Source: Chloroflexota bacterium
GTDB taxonomy: Bacteria > Chloroflexota > UBA11872
Direction: 5' to 3'
Length of the DNA: 64,000 bases
Assembly (NCBI GenBank): GCA_022824495.1
Contig: JAJDZU010000005.1
Coordinates: 53,615 to 117,614, forward strand
In this document: positions 44,199-53,664 of the stretch, piece after piece
Numbering within the stretch: position 1 is the stretch's first letter
Layout of the letters: every line of letters begins with the position of its first letter
The notes under the pieces: model-generated
The model's input: only the letters and a program-made list of their open reading frames with translations
Told to the model about the DNA's origin: nothing
Database searches by the model: none
Position numbers and translations under genes: made by a program

Positions 44199-45563
44199 CT
44201 AGACCTCGTCAGTCTTGGACGTCGCCGGATCGCCAACTCGCATGCGCTCCTGCGCGAGCAGACGCTGTAAGTCGACCAGCGGGTCTGCGTACGCCGGATC
44301 GTCTGCCAGATTGCGCATTTCCCAGGGTTCCTCCGCCACGTTGAATAGCTGGCGATGCGTTTCGCCGGCCATGCGCGTCTCGATCAGCTTCAGGCTGCCC
44401 TGGCGAACCATGCGCTGCGTGGAATCTTGGGGATCGAGATCCTGGCTGCGCTGGAATGCCGAAAAGACGCAGTCCCGCAGGCACTCGTCCCGCCCGGTCA
44501 GCGCCGAAAGCAGGCTGATTCCTTCGCATCCGTCCGGCACCGGGACGCCTGCCAGGTCGAGGATGGTCGGGAAGACGTCGTGCAGGTAGCAGAGCCCCTC
44601 ACGACGCTGTCCGGCTGGAATGCCCGGCCCGCGCATAATCAACGGGACGCGCAGGCTGTGGTCGTACACGTTCTGCTTGCCCAGCAGGCCGTGCTGGCCG
44701 ACGGCCAGTCCGTGGTCGGCCGTATAGACCACGATCGTGTCCTCGGCAAGGCCAGTCGCCGCTAGTGCGTCAAGCAGGCGGCCAATCTGCGCATCCAGGT
44801 GGCTGATCATCCCGTAGTAGTCGGCAATGTGTCGCCGGATCTCGTCGGGATCGCGGGGATGCGCCGCCAGGGACTCGTCGCGCCCGTGCAGGTGTCCGTT
44901 GTCATAGGGATGCACGCGGGCGAAGTTGGGCGGGAGCTCGATCTCATCGGGCGGGTACATCTCAGCGAACTCGGCGGGCGGCGTGCGCGGGTCGTGGGGC
45001 GAGGTAAACGCCGTGTACATGCAGAACGGCTGGTCGGCGGGATGCTCGCGCAGCAGCCGAATCGCCGTGTCGACGAACATCTCGGTTGAGAAGCCGTCGC
45101 CGACTTTCATCGATTCAGGCGGATATACGCCGTCCGGGTCGAACTCGTGCAGCGGCACGGCCTCGTGGTCGGACATTCCGCCGAAGAAGATGCTGCCGCC
45201 GCCGTCGAAACTGCGGGCAAAGAGTTCCGGCTCGTTGTGCCACTTGCCCACGCCGTAGGTTCGGTACCCGGCGCCGCGAAGCAGTTGCGGGAAGGTGGGG
45301 ATGGCTGGATCCATTGGATAAGGCGAGACATCCCCTGGGTTCGGTGCAAATGCCCGAAACAGCGACCTTCCCGTCATCAGCATGGCCCGGCTGGGCATGC
45401 AGACCGCGTTCGACGTCGATCCCATGATGTAGGTGCTGGTCAGCGCGGTGCCGGCGGCGGCCAGCGCGTCGAGAGTGGGCGTGTGCACCGCCGGATTGCC
45501 CAGCGACCCGATGGCGTCATGCCGGTGATCGTCGGCAATCAGGAACAGGAAGCTCGGCGGCAT
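44199..45563 (-). CDS. Sulfatase (alkaline phosphatase superfamily)
   Basis: This 454-residue arylsulfatase-like enzyme removes sulfate esters. The formylglycine motif is CMPSRAMLMTGR with Cys55. Metal ligands are the Asp pair of IADDHRHDA and TADHGLAVGQHGLLGK. No signal peptide is seen, so it appears cytoplasmic and would act on imported sulfated compounds. A formylglycine-generating enzyme is not in the window. It shares only family motifs with the other four sulfatases. Confidence 0.9.
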   Translation of the reverse strand: MPPSFLFLIADDHRHDAIGSLGNPAVHTPTLDALAAAGTALTSTYIMGSTSNAVCMPSRAMLMTGRSLFRAFAPNPGDVSPYPMDPAIPTFPQLLRGAGYRTYGVGKWHNEPELFARSFDGGGSIFFGGMSDHEAVPLHEFDPDGVYPPESMKVGDGFSTEMFVDTAIRLLREHPADQPFCMYTAFTSPHDPRTPPAEFAEMYPPDEIELPPNFARVHPYDNGHLHGRDESLAAHPRDPDEIRRHIADYYGMISHLDAQIGRLLDALAATGLAEDTIVVYTADHGLAVGQHGLLGKQNVYDHSLRVPLIMRGPGIPAGQRREGLCYLHDVFPTILDLAGVPVPDGCEGISLLSALTGRDECLRDCVFSAFQRSQDLDPQDSTQRMVRQGSLKLIETRMAGETHRQLFNVAEEPWEMRNLADDPAYADPLVDLQRLLAQERMRVGDPATSKTDEV

Positions 45564-45647
45564 AGGTCGTGCCCGGGGGAATGTGAGGACGGCTCAGCGT
45601 AGCGCGGCCCCTCAAGTAGACGTCGGTCGCCTCGAGTGCTCCGCTCG

Positions 45648-46367
45648 TCAGACGTCGCGTTCGGTCAGCCGCTGACCGCGCCGCACGACGATCTCCGATC
45701 CATCCGCCAGGAAGGCCGATGCCGGCTCGCGGCTCAGAGCTTCGGCAAATTCGTCGCCGTACAGTCGCCCGACGTCGCAGGCCAACTCGACCTCGTCCGC
45801 CAGTGCAACCCGCCAGCGCGGGTGCTCGACCTGGTATTCGAGCGTCGAACCGTCCCGCTGAACCGCGTAGCCCCAGTAGTGCTCGGTGATGAATGCGGCC
45901 TCGGATGCCGGGTCTTTAATCCGCCAGTCGCCAAGTCCCGCGAGCGCCAGGCGGTTCCACGCGCCCTCGAATCGCCACTCGTACCGCGCCGAGACGCCGT
46001 CCACCGAATGCCGCATCGGCAGCGCAACGTAGTTCTCGTTGTAGACCACCCGCGCCACCCAGGCGACGGCGCGCCGCGGAACGATCTCCTTGATGAACAC
46101 CACCCCGCGCCGCACCTCGCCTTCGACCTCGCGTCGCACATAGAACCGGAGATTCACTTCCAGGAAGTTTGCGTGGAACGGAATGGGCACGCCCAGGAGC
46201 CGCGTATTGAGAAATCGAAACCCGACAACGCTGACGAAGCAGCGGCCGTCCCACAGGTCGAGCTCGGTGCCCGCAGGCACGTACGGCAAGAGCACGTCAG
46301 ACTCAATCTCGTAGTTCAGAAGAGCCAGATCGCGCCATTCGGCAGTGAGAAAGATGCATTCGGGCAT
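45648..46367 (-). CDS. DUF2071 (YqjF-like) family protein
   Basis: This 239-residue protein matches DUF2071: N-terminal FLTAEWRDLALLNYEI, LLPYVPAGTELDLWDGR, VSVVGFRFLNTRLLGVPIP and VNLRFYVRR. The family has an acetoacetate-decarboxylase-like beta fold, and its biochemical role is unknown. It is on the minus strand downstream of and divergent from the 46646 sulfatase. A TAGATT hexamer 24 nt before the ATG could be a -10. Confidence 0.85.
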   Translation of the reverse strand: MPECIFLTAEWRDLALLNYEIESDVLLPYVPAGTELDLWDGRCFVSVVGFRFLNTRLLGVPIPFHANFLEVNLRFYVRREVEGEVRRGVVFIKEIVPRRAVAWVARVVYNENYVALPMRHSVDGVSARYEWRFEGAWNRLALAGLGDWRIKDPASEAAFITEHYWGYAVQRDGSTLEYQVEHPRWRVALADEVELACDVGRLYGDEFAEALSREPASAFLADGSEIVVRRGQRLTERDV

Positions 46368-46645
46368 AGCGACCGAAATCAGTGCCTTCGGAATCTACCG
46401 GGACCACGTCCGGTCCTGTTCGTCATGGCCGACTCCTCCCAGGAGTCCCTGAACCAGCACGGGCGATATTCCGTGCGCCGAGGATAGGCAATCCGAGAGT
46501 TTTGGCGGATGCGCATCGCCGAACCGGAATGCAGTCGGGCCAGCACCGCAGTTCCTGACTGACCCAACGCCAGGGTTCGCGACGCTCGCAACTCTGCCGC
46601 CAATCCACGAAAATGCAGCCTGAGCCAGTTTCACGGAGTCCCGGC

Positions 46646-48115
46646 ATGGCCACCCACCGACCAAACATCCTGTTCATTACGACCGACCAGCAGCGCGGAG
46701 ACGCGCTAGGCGTGGCGGGGCAGCCTTGGTTGCAGACGCCGACATTGGATGCGCTAGCACGCGACGGCTATTACCTGACCCGCTGCTACAGCGAGACTCC
46801 CGTGTGTGTTGCCGCGCGCACCACCTGGATGACCGGCCAACACCCCTGGGCGCACGGGGTGTTTGGCAACTCGCGAAATCCCATGAATCCGGAAAACACG
46901 CTGCCGGGCGTGCTGACCCGGCACGGCTACCGAACGCATGGCGCCGGCAAGTTTCACTTCACGCCCGATCAGCGCGCCTTGAACGGCTTCGAGAGCACCG
47001 TGATCTGCGAAGAAGGGCGCATGTCGGAGGGCGACGACTACCACCACTGGTTGCAGACGACACCCTGGGCCGGCCTGGAACGCGCCCACGGCGTCGGTAA
47101 CAACGACATCTTTGCCGCGCCCTCGCCGGTCCCGGAATCCCACTACGTATCCACCTGGACCGCCAACGAGTCGATCCGCTTTCTTAACCAGCACCAGGCA
47201 ACCGAGCCTGAGCGCCCCTTCTACCTGCATTGCAGCTTCACCAAGCCGCACTCGGCTTACGACCCGCCGCGTCCATACGACCAGCTCTACTCGCCTGGCG
47301 ACGTTCCGGAGCCGTGGCGGAACGGCAAGGACATGACGGAGAGCCCGCCGCAGCTCCGCCGCGCGAACTTCCAATACACGTGGCACTCCCTGGGGTCCGA
47401 GCAAATCGCTCTGGCACGCGCCTTTTACTACGGCAACATCACCCACCTGGATCACTGCATCGGGCGCCTGTTGGGCGTGCTGGATGGACTCGGACTGCGC
47501 GAGAACACGGTCATCGTCTTCAACTCCGATCACGGGGACCTGATGGGCGATCACAACCTCTTCTTCAAGAGCAACTTCTACGAGGAGTCCACGCACGTCC
47601 CACTCATCGTGTGGGCGCCGGAGTCGGTGCGCCGGGAGTTGGACCTGGGGCCTTCCCGTCACATCGACTCTCTGACCAGCCAGGAGCAGTTGATGCCCTT
47701 CATGCTCAGCGCCGCCGGCGCCGAGATCCCGTCGGAGGTAGGGACAGCACCGCCGCTGGCCGACGTGATTGCTGGACGTCATGGCGGCGATCCGGTACAT
47801 GGCGTATTCGGCGGCCAGGACAACCGTCAGTTAGCGCTGATCGAGGAGCGCTACAAGTACATCTGGTGGGCGAACGGCCGCTTTGAGCAGCTATTCGATC
47901 GTGAGAGCGACCCGACCGAACTCACCAACCTGGCCGGCGATCCGGCCTATGATGACGAGCTTGGGCGGATGCGCGCCGCCCTGGTTCAAATCGTCCGATC
48001 GCATGGCGGTCACGCGGCACTCGACGGCGACGACCTGCACGGCAGTGACTATGAAGAAGCGACGACCAGGTTCGGGAGACCGAATCCCCAGCCCTGGGGG
48101 CGGCGACCGTACTAA
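46646..48115 (+). CDS. Sulfatase with CxAxR active-site motif
   Basis: This 489-residue sulfatase has the N-terminal metal site FITTDQQRGDALG and the formylglycine motif CVAARTTWMTGQ (Cys54), with Ala where most have Pro. CxAxR is accepted by known maturation enzymes, so activity is plausible. FNSDHGDLMGDHNLFFK gives the second metal site. No signal peptide. ATG 46646 has GGAG 8 nt upstream. It starts a + strand run with the ankyrin, hydrolase and next sulfatase genes. Confidence 0.9.
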   Translation: MATHRPNILFITTDQQRGDALGVAGQPWLQTPTLDALARDGYYLTRCYSETPVCVAARTTWMTGQHPWAHGVFGNSRNPMNPENTLPGVLTRHGYRTHGAGKFHFTPDQRALNGFESTVICEEGRMSEGDDYHHWLQTTPWAGLERAHGVGNNDIFAAPSPVPESHYVSTWTANESIRFLNQHQATEPERPFYLHCSFTKPHSAYDPPRPYDQLYSPGDVPEPWRNGKDMTESPPQLRRANFQYTWHSLGSEQIALARAFYYGNITHLDHCIGRLLGVLDGLGLRENTVIVFNSDHGDLMGDHNLFFKSNFYEESTHVPLIVWAPESVRRELDLGPSRHIDSLTSQEQLMPFMLSAAGAEIPSEVGTAPPLADVIAGRHGGDPVHGVFGGQDNRQLALIEERYKYIWWANGRFEQLFDRESDPTELTNLAGDPAYDDELGRMRAALVQIVRSHGGHAALDGDDLHGSDYEEATTRFGRPNPQPWGRRPY

Positions 48116-48145
48116 AGCCAGGAGCACCCAACTAGGAAGTTGAAT

Positions 48146-49522
48146 TTGACCGAAGAAACCCCGTCCGCTCGTCGCTTTCTTGCGACGTTGCGAAGTGAGG
48201 ACGCAGCCGAGATGCGGGCGCTGTTGTCCTCGGATTCGTGGCTGCGGGAGCACATTGACGAGCCGTGGGGGTACTTCGACGCGCCGGCGCTGGTTGAGGC
48301 TAGCTCGCGCGGGGATGCCGAGATGATGCGGGTACTGATGGAGGCTGGCGCCGACGTGAACGCGCGGTCGGGCTGGGAGCCGGGCGGTTCGGGCGTGCTG
48401 GACGGAGAGCACATCGAACTGTGGGTGAAGGAGCGGCGCGCCGACGGTACGCCGGTGATGACCAGGCTGTTCGCCGACTTTCGCAGCCGCGGCCTGCGGG
48501 TTGACTCGCATGCTGCCGCGAATCTCGGCGATGTGGCCGCACTTCGACAGCTGGTCGAAGAGCGGCCTGCCTGCGTGAACGAGCGCGGACGCGACGGGGC
48601 ATCGCCGCTGCACCTGGCGCGGACGCCGGCAATCGTGGATCTGCTGGTTGATCGCGGCGCCGACGTTGATATGCGGGATATTGATCACGGGGCGACGCCG
48701 GCGCAGTGGGCCATCGACGAGCCGGCTGTCTGCCAGCGACTCGTCGAACGCGGAGCGACGCCGGACATCTTCGTAGCATGCGCGCTTGGCGACATTGCCG
48801 TAGCGGATCGCGTGCTGGCGGCAAACCCAGATGCCCTCGGATCTCGCAGCAACCACGGCCCGCACATGGCATACCGGCCTCCCGGGGGGCACATGTACAT
48901 CTACCGAATGGGCGTAGGGATGCGGCCGCTACCGTTTGCCAGCACCAGAGGCAATGACGAATTCGTTGAGCAGTTGCTCACGCGGGCCAATCCGGCGGAG
49001 CAACTGATTCATGCGGCCTGGACCGGTGATCGTTCTCGTGCACTGGCGCTGGTTGATGCGCATCCTGGCCTCGTCGCTTCGCTTGCTGCCGACGAGTCGC
49101 GTGCCATTAGCGACGCCACCTGGAATAACTATCGCGACGGCGTCGCACTCATGCTCGAGATTGGCTTTCCTGTCGATGCCCGAGGCGACGACAACGGCAC
49201 GCCGCTGGACCGCGCAGCGGTGCGGGGCTATGCCGACATTGCGGAAGTGCTGCTTGGGCACAACCCTTCGCTAGATGTCACAAACGACTTTGGAGGCACG
49301 CCGTTGGGCGGCGCGATCTGGGGCGCCGGCAACTTTCGCGACCCCCTGGGCGACTATGCGAGGACCGTTGACCTGCTGGCAGCTGCCGAGCCCAACCTCA
49401 ATCGGCTCGGGGATGATGGTCAAACACATCTGGATCGGGCCCTGGCAATAGGACAGGACGAGGTGGCCGATGCACTCAGGTGCCACGGAGCGCGAGTAGC
49501 TGCCGAACTCGCCGGCAGTTAG
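48146..49522 (+). CDS. Ankyrin-repeat protein
   Basis: This 458-residue protein has ankyrin units through most of its length, for example ALVEASSRGDAEMMRVLMEA with GADVNAR, SPLHLARTPAIVDLLVDRGA and TPLDRAAVRGYADIAEVLL. There is no signal peptide, membrane helix or catalytic domain. Ankyrin repeats mediate protein binding; in host-associated bacteria they can be effectors, but no secretion signal is seen. TTG 48146 is chosen because AGGAAG is 6 nt upstream; TTG 48140 abuts that element. It lies 30 nt after a sulfatase gene. Confidence 0.85.
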   Translation: MTEETPSARRFLATLRSEDAAEMRALLSSDSWLREHIDEPWGYFDAPALVEASSRGDAEMMRVLMEAGADVNARSGWEPGGSGVLDGEHIELWVKERRADGTPVMTRLFADFRSRGLRVDSHAAANLGDVAALRQLVEERPACVNERGRDGASPLHLARTPAIVDLLVDRGADVDMRDIDHGATPAQWAIDEPAVCQRLVERGATPDIFVACALGDIAVADRVLAANPDALGSRSNHGPHMAYRPPGGHMYIYRMGVGMRPLPFASTRGNDEFVEQLLTRANPAEQLIHAAWTGDRSRALALVDAHPGLVASLAADESRAISDATWNNYRDGVALMLEIGFPVDARGDDNGTPLDRAAVRGYADIAEVLLGHNPSLDVTNDFGGTPLGGAIWGAGNFRDPLGDYARTVDLLAAAEPNLNRLGDDGQTHLDRALAIGQDEVADALRCHGARVAAELAGS

Positions 49523-49526
49523 CCAC

Positions 49527-50213
49527 TTGAACGTCCCGGTAGTCGTCGGTTCGTTCCAAGTGTCGGCCGAGCGCGGCAGTGTGTCGTCCGTGCTGCTACG
49601 CCCACCCAAGGCACAGGCGCTATTGGTTCTTGGTCATGGCGCCGGAACCAACGCTCGGCACACCTTTATGGAGCAGCTGGCCGCTGCGCTGGCCGACACC
49701 GGCGTCGCGACCTTTCGCTACAACTATCCCTACTCCGAGTCCGGTCGCGGCGGTATGGATGGAGAACGCGTGCGCCTGGCCACGGTTCGAGCGGCAGTGG
49801 ACGCTGCCGAAACGACCGCACCCGATTTGCCCACCTTTGCCGGCGGACATTCGATGAGCGGCCGGATGACTACGCTGGCCGCCGCACAGGAGCTTATCGA
49901 CTGTCTTTCCGGAATCGTTGCCTACGCGTTTCCGCTGCACCAGCCCGGAAAGCCGGACACCAGACGAGCCCAACACTTGGCCGAAGTCGATCTGCCTCTG
50001 CTGTTTGTGTCAGGTGACCGCGACCGCATGGCTCGGCTGGATCTGCTTCGCGTCGTGGCAAGCGACCTGCCAACCGAAGCGCAATTGCATGCCTTGGAGG
50101 GTGCGGACCACGGCTTCAAGGTGTTGAAGCGCTCGGGCCGAACGACAGGTGAGGTGCTGGCCGAGGCCGCACGCGTCACATCGGCCTGGATAGCCAGGCA
50201 AGCCGAGCCATAG
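49527..50213 (+). CDS. Alpha/beta hydrolase (Tex30/dienelactone-hydrolase-like)
   Basis: This 228-residue alpha/beta hydrolase begins with a beta strand and the oxyanion motif LVLGHGAGTNARH. The nucleophile Ser is in AGGHSMSGRM, Asp in FVSGDRDRMA and His in EGADHGFKV. It resembles the KANL3/Tex30-like hydrolases. The start is TTG 49527, 4 nt after the ankyrin stop, so it is likely co-translated. Substrate unknown. Confidence 0.83.
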   Translation: MNVPVVVGSFQVSAERGSVSSVLLRPPKAQALLVLGHGAGTNARHTFMEQLAAALADTGVATFRYNYPYSESGRGGMDGERVRLATVRAAVDAAETTAPDLPTFAGGHSMSGRMTTLAAAQELIDCLSGIVAYAFPLHQPGKPDTRRAQHLAEVDLPLLFVSGDRDRMARLDLLRVVASDLPTEAQLHALEGADHGFKVLKRSGRTTGEVLAEAARVTSAWIARQAEP

Positions 50214-50348
50214 CAGCACGTCGCGAAACGCCGTTTCGCCGACGGCAAGCCTCGTGTCAGGCACGAGCGGTGGTTGGCGATGACATAAGGTCAAGGTGGA
50301 GCCCCTCGCCGACGCCACTCCGGGGGCCGTAAGGGAAGGAACCCAGCG

Positions 50349-51818
50349 ATGGCCGCCGAGCGACCGAACGTCGTCATGTTCATTAGCGATCAGCAGCACG
50401 CCGACACTATCAGGGCTGGCGGCGTGGAGGGCATTCATACGCCGCACCTGGACTGGATCGCCAGCGATGGAGCGCTTTTCAGTCGAGCCTACTGCCCCTA
50501 TCCGATCTGTTCACCGTCGCGCATGGCCACGCTTTCGGGCCTCTATCCGCACACCAACGGCATGGTGGCCAATCACCAGATGCGTCCGGGCTGCGATCTC
50601 ATGCGGTACCCGGAAGGCGTGCGCAACCTGGGCGACTACCTGGGAGACCTTGGGTACTTGCGCGGCTATGCGGGCAAGTGGCACCTGGGCAGCGGGGCGG
50701 CGCGGCCGGGATTTCCCGACTTCTGCTCTCGTTCGGGAGATATCGACGTGGACCGGCGTGCGCAGAATGAGGTCCTGCGGCTGACACAGCAGATCGGCGT
50801 GGAAATCGGCGGCAAGGAGCATGGGTTCGAGCCGGATCCCGCCGTCTATAACCGGAAGACCAGTGTGGGGCCATCGTTACTTTCGCTTGCTCAGCATCCC
50901 GCCTTCTTTCACATGGACCATGCGTCCGACTGGGTGCGAAGCCGGAAGGGCGACGATCAGCCGTTCTGCCTGGTCTACTCCTGCCACGAACCGCATCCGC
51001 CATATACGTCACCTGAGCCGTTTCACTCCATGTACGACCCGGACGACATGGACGTTCCGGCGACCCTGCACGACTCGGGCGGCCCGGCGCTGGTCGCACA
51101 CCGCGACGCCGAGCAGCTAAAGGTCATATCGGACTGGACTGATGACGAGGTCCGATCGATGCGGGCGGCCTACTGGGGTGCCGTTTCGTATGTGGACCAC
51201 CTGGTTGGCCGACTGGTTACGGCGTTGCTGGATGCCAACAAGTGGGACAACACACTCTTTATCTTCTTCTCGGACCACGGGGAGATGCTCGGGCATCACG
51301 GGCTGGCAGCGAAAGGCGCGGTGATGTACGAGGACTTGGTGCGGATCCCGCTTGTAATTCGACCACCCGGCGGGCTTGGATTCGCACATCGCTCGGCTCG
51401 GGTCGTTTCGCTTGTCGACCTCGTTCCCACCATCGTCGCTATGTGTGGCAGTGAACCGGCGGACGTGCTGCAGGGCGTGGACTTCGGCGATCTCGTTCGC
51501 GGCGGCGACGACCAGGTCAACGAGGGCGTGGTCGCGGAGTTTCATTCGGTCAACTGGACCGATCCGCTGCATCCGCTACGGATGTGGGTGGACGAGCGCT
51601 GGAAGTACGTGGAAGCGCAAGACGGCAGCGACGAGCTATATGACCTGCGCCGGGATCCGCTCGAATTGCAAAACCAGGTTGCGAACCCTGACTACGCGAC
51701 CCAACTCAAGCGCTCGCGAGACGCATTACGGCGTTGGTGCGATGCCACGGGCGATGCGTGGCCAGAGGTCGTACAGCCCCCGCCGCGACCCGCCACGCTG
51801 GCCCGACCGATTGTGTAG
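50349..51818 (+). CDS. Sulfatase (CxPxR type)
   Basis: This 489-residue sulfatase has metal-site residues in FISDQQHADT and FFSDHGEMLGHHGLAAKG and the formylglycine motif CSPSRMATLSGL with Cys54. GKWHLG also matches the family. No signal peptide. GGAAGGAA precedes the ATG at 50349. It lies in the + strand run ahead of the solute-binding lipoprotein gene, which suggests that the imported solute may be sulfated; this is inference. Confidence 0.9.
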   Translation: MAAERPNVVMFISDQQHADTIRAGGVEGIHTPHLDWIASDGALFSRAYCPYPICSPSRMATLSGLYPHTNGMVANHQMRPGCDLMRYPEGVRNLGDYLGDLGYLRGYAGKWHLGSGAARPGFPDFCSRSGDIDVDRRAQNEVLRLTQQIGVEIGGKEHGFEPDPAVYNRKTSVGPSLLSLAQHPAFFHMDHASDWVRSRKGDDQPFCLVYSCHEPHPPYTSPEPFHSMYDPDDMDVPATLHDSGGPALVAHRDAEQLKVISDWTDDEVRSMRAAYWGAVSYVDHLVGRLVTALLDANKWDNTLFIFFSDHGEMLGHHGLAAKGAVMYEDLVRIPLVIRPPGGLGFAHRSARVVSLVDLVPTIVAMCGSEPADVLQGVDFGDLVRGGDDQVNEGVVAEFHSVNWTDPLHPLRMWVDERWKYVEAQDGSDELYDLRRDPLELQNQVANPDYATQLKRSRDALRRWCDATGDAWPEVVQPPPRPATLARPIV

Positions 51819-51938
51819 GCGGCGGGACAGAGCCGCCGCGCTAGCGGTTCGACGCCTAACGAGTGGCTGCGATAAAGTCGGCGTCTGGTGGATCGTTGGG
51901 CGTCGGAAGACGCTCGTGCTGGAGCCAGGGAGGGACCG

Positions 51939-53570
51939 ATGCGTCGACTGATTTCACGTAGGCACATGTTGCGAGGCGCCGCCGCGGGCGCAACTGGACT
52001 AGCCGGCTTGGCTGCGCTGGCAGCCTGTGGTGAAACCCAGGTCGTCACGAAGGAAGTCCCGGTCGAGACGACCGTGATTAAGGAAGTCCCGGTCGAGAAG
52101 ATCGTCCGCGAGACCGAGGTCAGGGAAGTCCCAGTCGAGAAGATCGTGACCCAACAGGTCGACCGAGTTGTAACGAAGACGGTCGAGGTCGAGAAGGTCG
52201 TCGAGGTCGAGAAGGTCGTCGAGGTCGAGAAGGTCGTCGAAGTGATGGTGGAGGCTCCGCCGGAGGCTCGCACCGTCAAGATCGAGCACGCGACCGACCA
52301 CACTTCTGGTCCGCGCGGAGCGGCCATGCAGTGGGCGATCGAGCGCTTCGCCATTGAGCGCCCGGACATCAAGGTCAAATTCATTCCACAGGACCACATC
52401 TACTACGAAAAGATCGCCGTGGAAGCGGTGGCCGGCACGCTCTCCGAGTCAAACCTGCTCAACGGCGTTTCCTTCCAGCAGTTCCAGGGTGCGGGCGTGT
52501 GGCTGAACATCGACGACATCCTGGCCAAGAAGGACGGCTACGACCCGTCGAATTACTGGTTCCAACCTGACATTTACTCGGACAACATGGACCAGAGCTA
52601 CCCGTACGACTCCACCCGTCTGCAGGGTCCGCTCTACGGGATGCCCTATCAGGGCGCGATCGGCGGTCTCGCCTACAACGTCACGTTGTTTGAGGCGGCG
52701 GGCGCCAACCAGCCGACCGAGGGCATGCGCTACAGCGACCTGCTGGAAGAGATGCTGAAGCTGCGGGACCCGGAGAACGACGTGTTCGGGATTCGCGCCA
52801 CGCGCTCTGAGCAGTTCCAGGTCTTCCCGCAGATGTACGGATACAACAACGGCCAGGCACGCGTCGACGGACCCGACGGTGCCCAGCTCTGGGGTCCGCC
52901 GCTGGACGACGGCTGGCAGGGCTGGCAGGACATTGTGGATTACATCCACAAGGACAACGTGTCCTACACGCCTGAACAGCGCGGCGACCTGTCGGCCGAG
53001 TTTGGCGACCCCTTCTCGGCGGGCAAGCAGGCCGTTGAGATTGGTGGAGTCGTTTACAGCACCGGTTTCCGTGCGCCACGAATCTCCGACCGCTTTGAGT
53101 GGTCACTGGGGCCGATGCCCTGGGGCGAGAACACCAACCACGCCAACTTTGAGTGGAATGACCAGCCGCACATCGTGGCCGGGACAGCCACTGTGACCGG
53201 CGTGGAAGAGCAGGCCGTGGACTGGGTCTACTTCCTGGCCGGGCCGGACGTGCAGGGCCGAGTCTCCATCGACCGCGGTCATCTGCCGCTGTGGAAGGAA
53301 GTTGCGGACCTGCCCGTGGCAAACGCCGCGCCGCCGGATGGCATGCACCACCTGTACGAGTACATCGCCAACCCGAATCTGCGGGCAATGCAGTGGTACG
53401 TTCCTGGCGGCTTCTACTCCGAGATTCGCGCCCTCTGGCGACCACAAATGGACCTCGCGCTGGTAGGCGAGGCGTCCGCGCAGGAATCGCTGGAGAAGGC
53501 AAGCGGTCAGGTCAACGCGCTTCTCAAGAAGTTCCAGGACGGCCTGTCGATGGGCGACGTCTCGCGCTAG
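51939..53570 (+). CDS. ABC transporter substrate-binding lipoprotein (family 1), Val/Glu/Lys linker
   Basis: This 543-residue extracellular solute-binding protein has a signal region with a twin arginine (ISRRHMLRG) and a lipobox LAAC with Cys30. Then comes a repetitive linker (about residues 33-102) of KEVPVE and VEVEKV units, then the two-lobed binding domain with GPLYGMPYQGAIGGLAYN and SAGKQAVEIGG. The fold suggests sugars or oligosaccharides. AGGGAGGG precedes the ATG. No cognate permease or ATPase genes are adjacent. A strong hairpin follows the stop. Confidence 0.9.
   Translation: MRRLISRRHMLRGAAAGATGLAGLAALAACGETQVVTKEVPVETTVIKEVPVEKIVRETEVREVPVEKIVTQQVDRVVTKTVEVEKVVEVEKVVEVEKVVEVMVEAPPEARTVKIEHATDHTSGPRGAAMQWAIERFAIERPDIKVKFIPQDHIYYEKIAVEAVAGTLSESNLLNGVSFQQFQGAGVWLNIDDILAKKDGYDPSNYWFQPDIYSDNMDQSYPYDSTRLQGPLYGMPYQGAIGGLAYNVTLFEAAGANQPTEGMRYSDLLEEMLKLRDPENDVFGIRATRSEQFQVFPQMYGYNNGQARVDGPDGAQLWGPPLDDGWQGWQDIVDYIHKDNVSYTPEQRGDLSAEFGDPFSAGKQAVEIGGVVYSTGFRAPRISDRFEWSLGPMPWGENTNHANFEWNDQPHIVAGTATVTGVEEQAVDWVYFLAGPDVQGRVSIDRGHLPLWKEVADLPVANAAPPDGMHHLYEYIANPNLRAMQWYVPGGFYSEIRALWRPQMDLALVGEASAQESLEKASGQVNALLKKFQDGLSMGDVSR
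52182..52235 (+). repeat. 18-bp tandem repeat (3 copies) coding VEVEKV in the lipoprotein linker
   Basis: Three 18-bp units encode VEVEKV in the stalk between lipid anchor and binding domain. They are preceded by looser KEVPVE units. A probable site of copy-number variation. Confidence 0.85.
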
Positions 53571-53588
53571 CGTCGGACTCGCCTGTTG

Positions 53589-53620
53589 AACGAGGCCCCC
53601 GCTTTCGCGGGGGCCTCGTT
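53589..53620 (+). terminator. Hairpin terminator after the solute-binding protein gene
   Basis: A perfect 14-bp stem (53589-53602 with 53607-53620) with loop TTTC lies 18 nt after the stop. No T-run follows, so it may stop or stabilise the message. The GC-TTTC-GC loop is the same as in the aapJ-aapQ hairpin. Confidence 0.65.
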
Positions 53621-53664
53621 GGCATTAATCGCACGCCACAGGTTTCGCGGCGTACGGTCAGCGA

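Noticed and set aside
52182..52235. VEVEKV repeat considered an assembly artefact
   Set aside because: In-frame stalk repeats of this kind fit solute-binding lipoproteins of this type and the rest of the gene is intact.
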